DNA of 64,000 bases from Desulfobacter postgatei 2ac9 (GTDB lineage: Bacteria > Desulfobacterota > Desulfobacteria > Desulfobacterales > Desulfobacteraceae), in assembly GCF_000233695.2 (NCBI RefSeq), contig NZ_CM001488.1:1980303-2044302 (forward strand), written 5' to 3'. The position numbers were made by a program, and so were the translations under genes. Position 1 is the stretch's first letter. Every line of letters starts with the position of its first letter. The notes under the pieces were generated by a model. The model saw only the letters and a list, made by a program, of their open reading frames with translations, did not search any database and had not been told where the DNA came from. Below are positions 38,258 through 47,205 of the stretch, one piece after another.

Positions 38258-39139
38258 ATGACTGTTACGGTCACCTGTCCGGTATGCCATTTTACCAACA
38301 TTCCGGAAGATCGTGACACCTGCCCCCAATGTGATGCGGACCTGGTCTGTTTCCGGCTTCTGGAGGCCCTTTCCGAGATCCCGGCCGAGGCGGCTGCGGT
38401 TCTGCCGCAGGCTTCAGAACAAAATACTACCCAACCCCCTGGTGGGAAAAAATACCGGATTCCGGGTATTATGTGGCCGGCCGCCTTGCTTCTGGTTTTG
38501 CTGGTGCTGGGTTTCGGATATGCCATCAACCGGTTCGGTATTATGGCCGGGAGGGTGAAACAAATGCAGTCAAGCATTACAAAAATGGCGGCAATGGCGG
38601 CGGATGACCGCGCCGTGATCCGGGAAACCGGCCAATCGGTCCGGGAATTGCGGCAGGCATCCGCAGGAGCACTGGAAACGATTAAAAAAATGCAGGAGAT
38701 GTTAAGCACCGGGATCTCCCAAACAGCCGACTGTCCGGAAACCGGGCCGGTTCTGCCGGAGGTCTCTCCACCACCGTCCCCCCCGGTCTGTTTCAGGCAA
38801 TACCAGGCAAAGGATTCAGACACCCTTTGGGGAATATCCCGTGCCCTTTACGGTTCAGGCAGATTTTACCCGGTTTTGATGGAACATAATCCGGATCTGG
38901 CAATATATGACATCAGCAGCAGGGATCGCCTGCGCTACCTTTGTGACAAAAAGGCTGTTTTGCAGGTTTACGGGGAGATCACCGGAACCGTAAATGGAAA
39001 ACGGTATTGGAAATATAAAATCAGGCCCGGGGATACCCGCGGTTCCGTCATCAGGCAATACTGTTCACATGGAACCGACTGCCTTGTTAAAGAGATCCCC
39101 TTTAAGCCGGGGATGACCATCGGGATATATCTGGAGTAA
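38258..39139 (+). CDS. Zinc-ribbon membrane protein with LysM-like repeats
   Basis: A 293-residue protein starting one base after the Hsp70 stop. Residues 1-30 form a C4 zinc ribbon (CPVCHFTN...CPQCDADL). A membrane helix follows at about 70-90 (IMWPAALLLVLLVLGFGYAI), then a coiled segment. Two LysM-like stretches come next: QAKDSDTLWGISRALYGSG and KIRPGDTRGSVIRQY. If the LysM parts are outside, the protein would link a cytoplasmic zinc ribbon to the cell wall. It is probably the membrane anchor of the neighbouring Hsp70. Function is inferred from architecture only. Confidence 0.8.
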   Translation: MTVTVTCPVCHFTNIPEDRDTCPQCDADLVCFRLLEALSEIPAEAAAVLPQASEQNTTQPPGGKKYRIPGIMWPAALLLVLLVLGFGYAINRFGIMAGRVKQMQSSITKMAAMAADDRAVIRETGQSVRELRQASAGALETIKKMQEMLSTGISQTADCPETGPVLPEVSPPPSPPVCFRQYQAKDSDTLWGISRALYGSGRFYPVLMEHNPDLAIYDISSRDRLRYLCDKKAVLQVYGEITGTVNGKRYWKYKIRPGDTRGSVIRQYCSHGTDCLVKEIPFKPGMTIGIYLE

Positions 39140-39141
39140 CC

Positions 39142-41208
39142 ATGGCTAAAAAACGAAACTCAATCGACGTTATTTTGAAACGGGCGGAAAAACTGTTTGA
39201 AACAGGAAATTACCTGTTGGCGGAAAAAGAATTCAAAAAAGCAAAGCATAAAGATAACAGCCCGGAAATAGAAGAGAAACTGGCCATATGTCTTAAACAC
39301 ACCCAGGGCCTTAAGGGCGAAGAATGGGTAAAAAAAGGGCAGAAAGCAGAAAGCAGAAATGATCTATCCGGTGCTCTCTCCTGTTTCAAGGAGGCCGAAG
39401 CGCTGTTACACGAAGCCTGGCTTAGGGATAAGATTCGTGACCTTGAACAAAGCCTTTTGGGTGGTGAAATGGTTGCCAGGGCCGAAACCGCAGTCAGGAA
39501 TAAGGATTATCAGGCCGCAGCCGATCTTTATGCAACACTTGGGCAAATTCACAAGAAGGAAACCTACCTGTCCGACAGTGCAGTCTGCCTTGTAAAAGGA
39601 AACATGTTTGATCAGGCCATTGAACTGTTCACGTCGTTGAACAGCCTGGATGATGCGGCACACTATCATTTTGGTTATGCCCTGGCAAAGCAGGGCAGAT
39701 ATATAGACGCCCTGGGCCAGTGGGAGATGATTGATTCCGGTGATGCGGCCTTTGTTTCGCAACAGCATCAGGTCCTGGATTTTGCCGTTGAACAGCTTAA
39801 CGCGTCCATGAATGCCGGGTCTGATATCAACGGGATATTGGCAGATGCGGGCAGGCTTTTGAACGGCAAGTCTGTCCATGGCAATGACCGATTGGTCAAA
39901 GGGCTTGGGGTGCTTTCGGATTACTGCCGGCTCTCCCTGGCCAGGCCCCTGTGGGAAACAGGCGATTATGGCGCGGTGGCAACCCTTTTGGAGTCTATGA
40001 TTTTCAAGCAAGATCCCGCCATAATCGTTTTAAGTGCCCTCACATACTACCATCTGGCTGAAACACAGGCAGAATATACCCGACCTATGGCTGATTATTG
40101 GCTGACAGCCGTTTATTCAAGCGACCTGGCCAAGGCTGTGGGGGATGACCCGGGAAAACTGGACAAGGTTCGGCAACGTTTGATTCGTATGGCTGAAAAT
40201 AGAATCAACACCATGGCCGGGTCTGACGATTTAAACGGTGCCGTCGCAACGCATTTTGATATGGACAAGGCACTGATGGCCGATCTTTTGGCCATCTCCG
40301 GGGACCTGCAGGAAAGCCATTCTGTTCCATGGATCAGCACCCCCTGTTTTTCAAAACGCTACGGCCTTTCTGACGCCGTTCTGGCAATGATTCGGGAGAA
40401 CAGGGATTATTTCAGGGATGAGGAGCATTACCTTTCGACCGGTGCCTGTTATTCCCGGATCGGGGAAAGTTTTTATGCATTGAAAACCGTCAGTGCCAAG
40501 GAGGCGTTTAACCGTCTTGAATCAATGGATGCCGCAGATTCGACTGATGAGTTCACAAATTATGCCCGGGGGCTTATCCGCTTTGAATATGGAAAATTTG
40601 TCCTGGAAAATGGTGAAAAGAATTTTCTCGACTACTTTGACTCAGCAGCCGGTCTATTTGAAACCGTGCCTGGTGTTGAAAAAAAATTTTCACAGCAAAT
40701 GATGCAATATGATGGCCGGCACCTGTTTGAATATGAATCGCTATTGGGTTTTTTATATAAGCTGAGGCCCTCCGGGCCGATATCCGAAGCATATTCCTTT
40801 TTTATGGGCCAGGCAGCCCTTGAGAAGTTTAACAGGGGAAAAATAAACAATAAACAGTGCCTTGTTGCCCTTGAAAAAGCCCTTGATGTAGATCCGGGTA
40901 ATGAATATGTCATCCATCTCAAGGAGCAGATCGCGATTGTCCTGGAAATGGATGCCCTTTACAGTGCCATGAATAAGAGAAAGATGGGTAAGGCTGTGGC
41001 ACTCGCCACAAAATCCCCTTTCCCTGAACTCCGGGACAAATTTTTTGAGTTTATCGAACAGATGATGGAACAGATCGAAGAGAGTGGACTGGAAAAACAT
41101 TACCACATAGCGGAATTGAATGATCTGCGCAATTCCTGCATGGCGGTTGACCCGCTCCATCCCATTATTGACACCCTTGAAATGAAAATTCACCTGCTGG
41201 GAGATTGA
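39142..41208 (+). CDS. Large TPR-type protein of the Hsp70 operon
   Basis: A 688-residue, almost wholly helical protein. The N-terminal third has clear tetratricopeptide-type repeats (for example ETGNYLLAEKEFKKAKH, NRDLSGALSCFKEAEALL-like SRNDLSGALSCFKEAE, NKDYQAAADLYATLG). The rest has weaker helical repeats. There is no signal peptide or enzyme motif. It begins two bases after the LysM gene. TPR proteins commonly dock Hsp70 tails or clients, so a co-chaperone or client adaptor role is plausible. Confidence 0.82.
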   Translation: MAKKRNSIDVILKRAEKLFETGNYLLAEKEFKKAKHKDNSPEIEEKLAICLKHTQGLKGEEWVKKGQKAESRNDLSGALSCFKEAEALLHEAWLRDKIRDLEQSLLGGEMVARAETAVRNKDYQAAADLYATLGQIHKKETYLSDSAVCLVKGNMFDQAIELFTSLNSLDDAAHYHFGYALAKQGRYIDALGQWEMIDSGDAAFVSQQHQVLDFAVEQLNASMNAGSDINGILADAGRLLNGKSVHGNDRLVKGLGVLSDYCRLSLARPLWETGDYGAVATLLESMIFKQDPAIIVLSALTYYHLAETQAEYTRPMADYWLTAVYSSDLAKAVGDDPGKLDKVRQRLIRMAENRINTMAGSDDLNGAVATHFDMDKALMADLLAISGDLQESHSVPWISTPCFSKRYGLSDAVLAMIRENRDYFRDEEHYLSTGACYSRIGESFYALKTVSAKEAFNRLESMDAADSTDEFTNYARGLIRFEYGKFVLENGEKNFLDYFDSAAGLFETVPGVEKKFSQQMMQYDGRHLFEYESLLGFLYKLRPSGPISEAYSFFMGQAALEKFNRGKINNKQCLVALEKALDVDPGNEYVIHLKEQIAIVLEMDALYSAMNKRKMGKAVALATKSPFPELRDKFFEFIEQMMEQIEESGLEKHYHIAELNDLRNSCMAVDPLHPIIDTLEMKIHLLGD

Positions 41209-41214
41209 AAACAG

Positions 41215-41520
41215 ATGAACCCCTATGCTGTGCTGGGCATTGACAAAGATGCCTCAAACAAAGAGATCATCCAGGCGGCTGCCTTGGGGATGCGGCAAAG
41301 ACGCCATGACGCCAAAACCATTGCCCAGGCCCAGAAAAAATTGCTTGACCCGGTTTCCAGGGCCTGCTGGACATTTATCCATTTTTTTGATTTTGAGGAC
41401 GCCAAAAAACGGTTGGAACGGGAGTTGGATGAAATTTTAACCGCTTACGACAACACCGAAGGGGATGATGGATTTGGTGCCCCTTGCCTTGGAATCTTTG
41501 ACGGCCACCATGGGCAGTGA
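41215..41520 (+). CDS. J-domain-like protein lacking HPD
   Basis: A 101-residue protein. It opens with the J-domain pattern NPYAVLGIDKDASNKEIIQAA and continues with helix III-like AQAQKKLLDPVSRACW. At the position of the catalytic HPD tripeptide it has H31-D32-A33. Loss of the Pro-Asp would normally abolish ATPase stimulation of Hsp70, so it may recruit Hsp70 by another surface or be a regulator. It lies 6 bases after the TPR gene and overlaps the GrpE-like gene. Confidence 0.78.
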   Translation: MNPYAVLGIDKDASNKEIIQAAALGMRQRRHDAKTIAQAQKKLLDPVSRACWTFIHFFDFEDAKKRLERELDEILTAYDNTEGDDGFGAPCLGIFDGHHGQ

Positions 41521-41977
41521 AAAAGAACAGCTAAAAAAGAAACTCATTGATTTCCAGCAGCAAATCGCCGGTTTGAAACTGGAACTTGCTGTGCAGGCCG
41601 AGGATCGGCAAAAACGGGAAAACGCGTTTTTTACGGGCCTTCTTGAGATCATGGATGCCTTTGAATCAATTGAAGATAATCTTGAATTAAAAAAAGAGAG
41701 CCTGGACAAACCGGCAAGAATGCTTGGGAAAAATATCTGCGCCATCCACAAAAAGCTTTTAAGGTTGTTTCAATCCGCAGGGGTCGCCCCCATAGCCTTT
41801 CAGGACGGAAAAGCGGTCATGGCGCAATGCAAGGTGCTTGAGACAAGGGCGGACCCCGGCCGGGAAGACGGCTCCTTAGTTGAGATCGTTAAAAAAGGCT
41901 ATCTCAATACCCGGGACGGCACGATCCTGCGGAAGGCCGAAGTGATTACCATCCGCAATGATATTATAGAGAGGTAA
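41465..41977 (+). CDS. GrpE-like nucleotide exchange factor
   Basis: A 170-residue protein with the GrpE layout: an N-terminal coiled coil (EKEQLKKKLIDFQQQIAGLK), then the four-helix part (ENAFFTGLLEIMDAFESIED) and the small beta domain ending VEIVKKGYLNTRDGTILRKA-EVI, which parallels the GrpE C-terminal VQKGYxxxxRVLRPAxV signature. GrpE opens Hsp70 to exchange ADP for ATP. The start may instead be ATG 41510, overlapping the J-like stop. It is a second GrpE, specific to the zinc-ribbon Hsp70, because it closes that operon. Confidence 0.83.
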   Translation: MMDLVPLALESLTATMGSEKEQLKKKLIDFQQQIAGLKLELAVQAEDRQKRENAFFTGLLEIMDAFESIEDNLELKKESLDKPARMLGKNICAIHKKLLRLFQSAGVAPIAFQDGKAVMAQCKVLETRADPGREDGSLVEIVKKGYLNTRDGTILRKAEVITIRNDIIER

Positions 41978-41979
41978 AC

Positions 41980-42069
41980 ATGTTTATTGAATTATTGCGT
42001 AAAAATGGTCATGGTGCAGACACGCGTTTATATGATCGGGTGAGTTACGTTAGTTACGAAAAATTTTGA
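41980..42069 (+). CDS. Possible 29-residue small ORF
   Basis: An ATG two bases after the GrpE-like stop, preceded by GAGAGGT, opens a 29-codon frame (MFIELLRKNGHGADTRLYDR...). The peptide resembles nothing I can name, and may be the start of a lost gene that once followed. Ribosome site and position are the only support. Confidence 0.3.
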   Translation: MFIELLRKNGHGADTRLYDRVSYVSYEKF

Positions 42070-42096
42070 TGTTCGATTTTAGCAGGATAAAAGGGT

Positions 42097-42606
42097 ATGG
42101 AAAGATATTTGCTGGTTATTGTGTTGGGGACTGTCGGGGGGCTTTTGGCACAACGCTTTAATGTGCCTGGCGGTGCCGTTGTCGGGGCCATGCTGTTCTC
42201 TGGGATTACGGTTCTGTTTTTACCCAAGGGGATTTTTTTGCCGTCATCTGTGCGCACCGGCATACAGATCATTTTGGGCATCACCCTTGGGGTCTCCGTT
42301 GACCGGTCTCTTCTGACTCTGGGGGTCAAAATAATGCCCATGGCAATTTTGAGCACCATTGTTCTGTTGACGGTGGCCGTGTGCATGGCATTTATAGCCA
42401 ACAAGATTGGGCTGGTCGATTTTGGTACGGCCCTGTTCGGCTTTTCTCCGGGGGGAATGACGGGCATGGCCATTTTAGCCCAATCCGAAAATCATAACGG
42501 ATCTTTTGTGGCATTTTTTCATCTGGTGAGAATATTCACCCTTTTTCTGGTTATTCCGCTGCTCGTAAAGGTGGTGATGTATCTACAGCACAAGGGAATT
42601 CTCTAA
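42097..42606 (+). CDS. AbrB-family membrane protein, single repeat
   Basis: A 169-residue membrane protein matching one half of the AbrB duplication family (PF05145): GGLLAQRFNVPGGAVVGAML, GIQIILGITLGVSVD, FGFSPGGMTGMAILAQ. Full-length relatives of about 350 residues contain two such halves; single-repeat members are common in bacteria and may work as dimers. The substrate is unknown. Its end overlaps the converging uup gene by four bases. Confidence 0.85.
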   Translation: MERYLLVIVLGTVGGLLAQRFNVPGGAVVGAMLFSGITVLFLPKGIFLPSSVRTGIQIILGITLGVSVDRSLLTLGVKIMPMAILSTIVLLTVAVCMAFIANKIGLVDFGTALFGFSPGGMTGMAILAQSENHNGSFVAFFHLVRIFTLFLVIPLLVKVVMYLQHKGIL

Positions 42607-44429
42607 TTTTTATCAGCCGCCGCTTTTTTTTCTTCTAACTCCTCCCAGCGTGAATAAAGGGATTGGACCAGGGCCTGGGCCTGCTCAAGTTTCTGGCAGG
42701 TCTCTGCTAGAAGGGCCGGGCTCTGGATGACGTCAGGATGCTGGACCTGTTCGGAAAGATCCTCAACCCGCTGTTCTGCGTCCAGAATCTTTTCTTCTAT
42801 ATGTTCCAGTTCATATTTGTCTTTAAAGGAAAATAACAACTTTTTGGCCGGGGCCGGTTTGGTTATCTCCTTTTTAGTTTTTTCCTCCACAGGCTTCTCG
42901 GGTTTGTCCAGCGCAGTCCTGGCCTTGAGAATCTGGCCGAAATCCTTGTAAAACTTGGGCGTTTCACTATTGTCAAGGTAGAGCATGCGATGACATACCC
43001 GGTCCATGAGATACCTGTCATGGGAGACGATGATCACTGCCCCTTCAAACTCTTTGATGGAGGTCTCCAACACTTCCAGGGAGAGGATGTCAAGATCATT
43101 GGTGGGTTCGTCCAAAAGCAGCAGGTCACAGGGTTGCCGCATAATTTCAGCCAGGACGATTCTTGCCTTTTCTCCGCCGGAAAGCCGTCCCACAGGCATG
43201 TCCAGCTGGTCAGGCATGAAAAGAAATCGTTTGGCCCAGGAGACCACATGAATGGGGCGGCCTTTGTAATTTATTGAATCTCCGCCAGCCGGATTCAGGG
43301 CATCCCGCAGGGTCATTTCCGGGTCCAGATAGGTGCGTTCCTGGTGGTAGACGGCTGTTTTAAGGTTTTCCGCCCATTTTACAGTTCCCTGGTCCGGCGC
43401 CATGCTTTGTTCGATCAGGGAGAGGAAGGTGGATTTGCCCGAACCGTTGTCCCCGACAATGCCAAGGCAGAAACCCGGCCCCAGTTCAAAGGTGATGCCT
43501 GAAAACAGCAGTTTGCCCCCAAAGCTTTTGGTAAGGTTATGCACCCTGAGCAGTTTTCTGGTCTGTCGCCCCGTTCCGGAAAAATCGATATCCATCCGGG
43601 CGGTCTGGCGGTTTCTGGTCTTGACTTCGGACAGTTCTTTGCGCAGTTCCTCTGCCTGGTCGATCCTGTATTTGGCCTTGGTGGTTCTGGCTTTGGCTCC
43701 CTGGCGCAGCCACTGGTCCTCCCTGCGCATTTTTGATGCCAGGGAGGACTGCTTTTTTGCCTGGGCTTCCAGGTATTTATCGCGTTCCTGTTCAAATGTG
43801 TGATAGTTGCCCTGGATTTTGAAAACCCCGCCCTGGTAGTACCGCGCAATTTCCATGGTATGGGAGCAGACGGTTTCAAGAAATGCCCGGTCATGGGAGA
43901 CTGCCACAAAAGAAAACCGCGCGGTTAAGAGCATCTGCTCAAGCCATAAAATTCCGGCAATGTCCAGGTGATTGGTGGGCTCATCCAGCAACAGCAGATT
44001 CGGTTCCAGGCAAAAGGCCCGGGTGATGGCAAGGCGCTTGCGCCAGCCGCCTGACAGCGCTTTTGTTTTTATGGCGGCATCGGTAAAACCACCTAACCCC
44101 AAGGCCCTGTTCACCCTCCGGTGGCGCTCTTTTTCCTGCAGATCCAGGGATGCCAGAGTGTTGAACAAAACCTGCTCAATGGAAAGTTCCGGGTCAAATT
44201 CATCTTCCTGCGCAAGATAGACCACGCATTGGCCGGGCTGGACACTGAGTTCGCCTTCGTCCGGGTTGCTCAGACCGCAGATTATTTTTAAAAGGGTGGA
44301 CTTGCCGGACCCGTTCATCCCGATCAGGCCAAGTTTTTCTCCGGGTTTTACATCAAAGCTTAACCCTGTGAATAAGGTGTCGTCACCATATGCTTTGCAC
44401 AGTTCTTTTACAGATACTAAAACCGTCAT
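42603..44429 (-). CDS. uup: ABC-F ATPase, Uup-like
   Basis: A 608-residue protein with two ABC modules and no membrane part. The first Walker A is GMNGSGKST, with signature LSGGWRKRLA and LLLDEPTNHLD. The second has GDNGSGKST, LSGGEKARIVLAE and LLLDEPTNDLD. An interdomain arm lies between them and a C-terminal coiled coil (about 525-605, EEKILDAEQRVEDL) matches the Uup DNA-binding tail. Uup/ABC-F proteins act on stalled ribosomes and branched DNA. It is preceded by a small membrane gene on the same strand. Confidence 0.94.
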   Translation of the reverse strand: MTVLVSVKELCKAYGDDTLFTGLSFDVKPGEKLGLIGMNGSGKSTLLKIICGLSNPDEGELSVQPGQCVVYLAQEDEFDPELSIEQVLFNTLASLDLQEKERHRRVNRALGLGGFTDAAIKTKALSGGWRKRLAITRAFCLEPNLLLLDEPTNHLDIAGILWLEQMLLTARFSFVAVSHDRAFLETVCSHTMEIARYYQGGVFKIQGNYHTFEQERDKYLEAQAKKQSSLASKMRREDQWLRQGAKARTTKAKYRIDQAEELRKELSEVKTRNRQTARMDIDFSGTGRQTRKLLRVHNLTKSFGGKLLFSGITFELGPGFCLGIVGDNGSGKSTFLSLIEQSMAPDQGTVKWAENLKTAVYHQERTYLDPEMTLRDALNPAGGDSINYKGRPIHVVSWAKRFLFMPDQLDMPVGRLSGGEKARIVLAEIMRQPCDLLLLDEPTNDLDILSLEVLETSIKEFEGAVIIVSHDRYLMDRVCHRMLYLDNSETPKFYKDFGQILKARTALDKPEKPVEEKTKKEITKPAPAKKLLFSFKDKYELEHIEEKILDAEQRVEDLSEQVQHPDVIQSPALLAETCQKLEQAQALVQSLYSRWEELEEKKAAADKN

Positions 44430-44434
44430 CAGAA

Positions 44435-44674
44435 TTACTCCTCCTGGGCCTGGGATGGTCTGAGATGGCGGTACACCCGGATCATTTTAATCATGAACAC
44501 CAGGGCTAAGGTCAGACTGATCAGGATGATAAAACTTGCGGCAAAAAAGGTCATGATAAAGCTGAACGGATCATTTAAACCATAAGCGCCCCGGATAAGG
44601 TCTACACCGAAAACTAAGAAAAAAAGGGAGATTAAAATGCATAACACCTGAACTGTCCACCACATATATTTCAT
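44435..44674 (-). CDS. Small two-helix membrane protein
   Basis: A 79-residue protein with two hydrophobic helices (about residues 6-27 and 39-65) and a short basic tail (RVYRHLRPSQAQEE). No family is recognised. It ends 5 bases before the uup start, so the two are probably cotranscribed, which is an unusual partner for Uup. Confidence 0.65.
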   Translation of the reverse strand: MKYMWWTVQVLCILISLFFLVFGVDLIRGAYGLNDPFSFIMTFFAASFIILISLTLALVFMIKMIRVYRHLRPSQAQEE

Positions 44675-44780
44675 TTGATATCCTTACAAATTAAAAGGGT
44701 TCCCTGCCAAAGGGGTATTCCTGAAAATATGAAGCAGTTTATAATTCATTGGAAGTCTCCTTGGGCGCATGAACAGGGAG

Positions 44781-46508
44781 TCATTGTATATTGGTCTGCA
44801 TGATCAGTTCCCTGCGGTACAGATCAAGGATTCGTGCTTTGGAAATCATCCCGGAAAATCTGTGGTGATCCACCACCGGGATGTGGTCAATGTTAAAGGT
44901 CTCCATGAATTCGAGCACATCATGGAGATTATCGTCAAAGGATGCCGTCACCATATCCCTATCCATGATCTGGTTAAGAAAGATCATGTCATAAAAGGCC
45001 GGATCCAGGGCATATTTCCTGATACTTGACACGCGGACCATGCCCATGTAGTTGCCGGTCTCATCTGATATAACCGGGTAATGGTCGCGGTCTGAATTGC
45101 GGATTATATCGATAAATGCTCTGAAAACCATATTTTCCGATACAGGCGTGTAGTTGGTGTCTATAATTTCGTTTAAACTTAAATCGGACAAAATTCTTGC
45201 GTCCGTTCCGGGCCGCATGAATTCTCCGCGTTCAATAAGGTCTTTAAAATAAAAGGAAGAAGGTTCAATAATATAGCTTAATGTAGAGGAAATGGAAGAA
45301 ACCAGCAGCAAGAGCAAAACGGCCTCGTAGCCGCCGGTAATTTCTGCAATCAGAAAGATACTGGTCAATGGCGCCTGCATAACCCCGGCCATGATACCGG
45401 TCATACCTAAAAGGGCATAAGCGCCTTCTGAGGTTACTGCGGCATTGGGGAAAACAAAGATCATGGCTTTGTGAAACACTACCCCGGTAAGGCTGCCAAT
45501 AACCAGGCAGGGCGCAAAAATACCGCCGGAACCTCCCCAGCCAAGGGTCATGGATGTGACAAATATCTTCAGAAAAAGACCGATGAATACCAGCCAGAAT
45601 GTCATGGGAAAAGTGCCGCTCACCATTTCCATGATCGGATGATACCCCTCACCCAGAACCATGGGCATGAAAATTCCTATGGTACCCACTGTGCAGCCGC
45701 CGATCATGGCCCGAAGCCAGGGAGATACAGGTGTTCGTTTGGCCAAAGCACCGACTTTTCTGAGCGTCCATGTAAAGATCACGGAGATCAACGCGGTGAA
45801 CAGGGCCAGCCCGATGCTGCCCAGGATATCTCCCGTAAAAAAACTGAAGGGGTGATGCTGGAAAAGCTCTTTTGCAGGGATGATGGCTTCACTGATCTGT
45901 GCGCCGGCTACAGCCGCAATGGTAATTGGGATGATATTGACAAATTTCCACTCCCCAAGAATAATCTCAACGGAAAAAATGAGTCCGGCTACAGGGGCGT
46001 GAAAGATGGATGCAATGGCGCCTGCCGTGCCGCAACCGACCAATGTCATGCGCTGCCGGTCATTCAGGTCCAGAAATTTAGCAATATTGGAGCCTATGGC
46101 AGACCCGCTCATGACAACCGGGGCCTCAGGACCTGCAGACCCGCCGCTGGCAATGGTTAAAAAACTGGATATAAGCCTGGAAAAGGTGGAGCGAAACCTT
46201 AAAAGGCCTCCCCGTCTGGATACGGCATATATGACTTCCGGCACGCCATGGCCTGCACCTTCCCGCACAACCTTGTCAAGAAATAAAAATGAGAGCATGG
46301 CACCGATGCCCGGCAGAATAAATGCCCAGGCATACTGGCGGTACGGGGCAAGATATTCAAGAACCGATGCCAGGGACAGTCTTAATGCCACGGCTGCAAG
46401 ACCTGCAAAAATACCGACAACTGCGCCGGCAGTCATCAGCACCAGCCGGTCATCAAAAAGAAAAAACTTTGCATAAAAAATGTTATAGAGTTGTTTAATT
46501 GTGCGCAT
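44781..46508 (-). CDS. ClC-family chloride channel with CBS pair
   Basis: A 575-residue ClC protein. The chloride-site loops are present as GHGVPE, ASGGSAGPEAP and GGIFAPCLVIG, with about ten or more membrane helices to residue 420. Two CBS domains follow (about 435-575, ending with DHIPVVDHHRFSGMIS). The position of the gating Glu in the GREGP motif of E. coli ClC is Ala here (GSAGP). This suggests channel-like or uncoupled transport, not strict H+/Cl- exchange. CBS pairs usually bind adenine nucleotides and gate the pore. It lies 20 bases downstream of the HTH-EIIA gene on the same strand. Confidence 0.92.
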   Translation of the reverse strand: MRTIKQLYNIFYAKFFLFDDRLVLMTAGAVVGIFAGLAAVALRLSLASVLEYLAPYRQYAWAFILPGIGAMLSFLFLDKVVREGAGHGVPEVIYAVSRRGGLLRFRSTFSRLISSFLTIASGGSAGPEAPVVMSGSAIGSNIAKFLDLNDRQRMTLVGCGTAGAIASIFHAPVAGLIFSVEIILGEWKFVNIIPITIAAVAGAQISEAIIPAKELFQHHPFSFFTGDILGSIGLALFTALISVIFTWTLRKVGALAKRTPVSPWLRAMIGGCTVGTIGIFMPMVLGEGYHPIMEMVSGTFPMTFWLVFIGLFLKIFVTSMTLGWGGSGGIFAPCLVIGSLTGVVFHKAMIFVFPNAAVTSEGAYALLGMTGIMAGVMQAPLTSIFLIAEITGGYEAVLLLLLVSSISSTLSYIIEPSSFYFKDLIERGEFMRPGTDARILSDLSLNEIIDTNYTPVSENMVFRAFIDIIRNSDRDHYPVISDETGNYMGMVRVSSIRKYALDPAFYDMIFLNQIMDRDMVTASFDDNLHDVLEFMETFNIDHIPVVDHHRFSGMISKARILDLYRRELIMQTNIQ

Positions 46509-46527
46509 GGTGAGTCCGGGTAATTGC

Positions 46528-47205
46528 TTACGTCTTGTCGGCTAGGTGAAGGGCATCAATTTTTTCAATCAACTCGGATTGTTCCGGGCAGGTTTTTAAA
46601 AATTCACTGAACTGCTTGTTCCGTAAATACAAAGCAAGAGAGGAGAGCAGATGAAGGTGAAACTTCAATTCTGGAAACAGGATAAAAAACAGGGTAGATA
46701 CAGGCTTCTTGTCCAATGCATGATAATCCACGGGGTTTTTAAGGAAGCAGGCTGAGACCATAGGTTGTTCGAGATATTCAAGGGGCGTTCTTGGATGGGG
46801 AATGGCAATGCCGCCGCCGATTCCTGTGGATAGTGCTTCTTCTCTTTGAACAAGCTGCTGGACAAGGTCCGTTTTAAACTCATCCGGAATCGCCTCAATT
46901 CGTTCAACGCATGCGTTGATTACGGACGGCACATCAGACCCTGTGTCAATATCATGATACACGCCGCCGGTTTCAAGAGCAGTGGATAAAGAGACCTCTA
47001 CTTTGGTTTCAGGTCCCTGGGCCGGGCGGGGCTCCAGGTTAAGGGCAATATGGTTTTTTTCAGCCCAATTTTTCAAATCCCTGGCATGAAAGCTGTAGGT
47101 TCTTCCCTTTTTGGACACAGGCAATTTTCCCTGACGGATCCAGCGTTCTATGGTTGTACGGGATACCCCTATAGATTGGCATAGTTCAGATATTAGAATT
47201 TCCAT
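46528..47205 (-). CDS. HTH-PTS EIIA fusion (PtsN-like)
   Basis: A 225-residue two-domain protein. Residues 1-55 form an excisionase/MerR-type helix-turn-helix (SELCQSIGVSRTTIERWIRQGKLPVSKKGRTY). Residues about 70-222 form a fructose/nitrogen-type EIIA domain with the phosphorylation His in GIAIPHPRTP. EIIA-Ntr proteins receive phosphate from NPr/EI and regulate rather than transport. The fused DNA-binding domain suggests it controls transcription directly, perhaps of the ClC gene 20 bases downstream. No sugar permease is nearby. Confidence 0.9.
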   Translation of the reverse strand: MEILISELCQSIGVSRTTIERWIRQGKLPVSKKGRTYSFHARDLKNWAEKNHIALNLEPRPAQGPETKVEVSLSTALETGGVYHDIDTGSDVPSVINACVERIEAIPDEFKTDLVQQLVQREEALSTGIGGGIAIPHPRTPLEYLEQPMVSACFLKNPVDYHALDKKPVSTLFFILFPELKFHLHLLSSLALYLRNKQFSEFLKTCPEQSELIEKIDALHLADKT

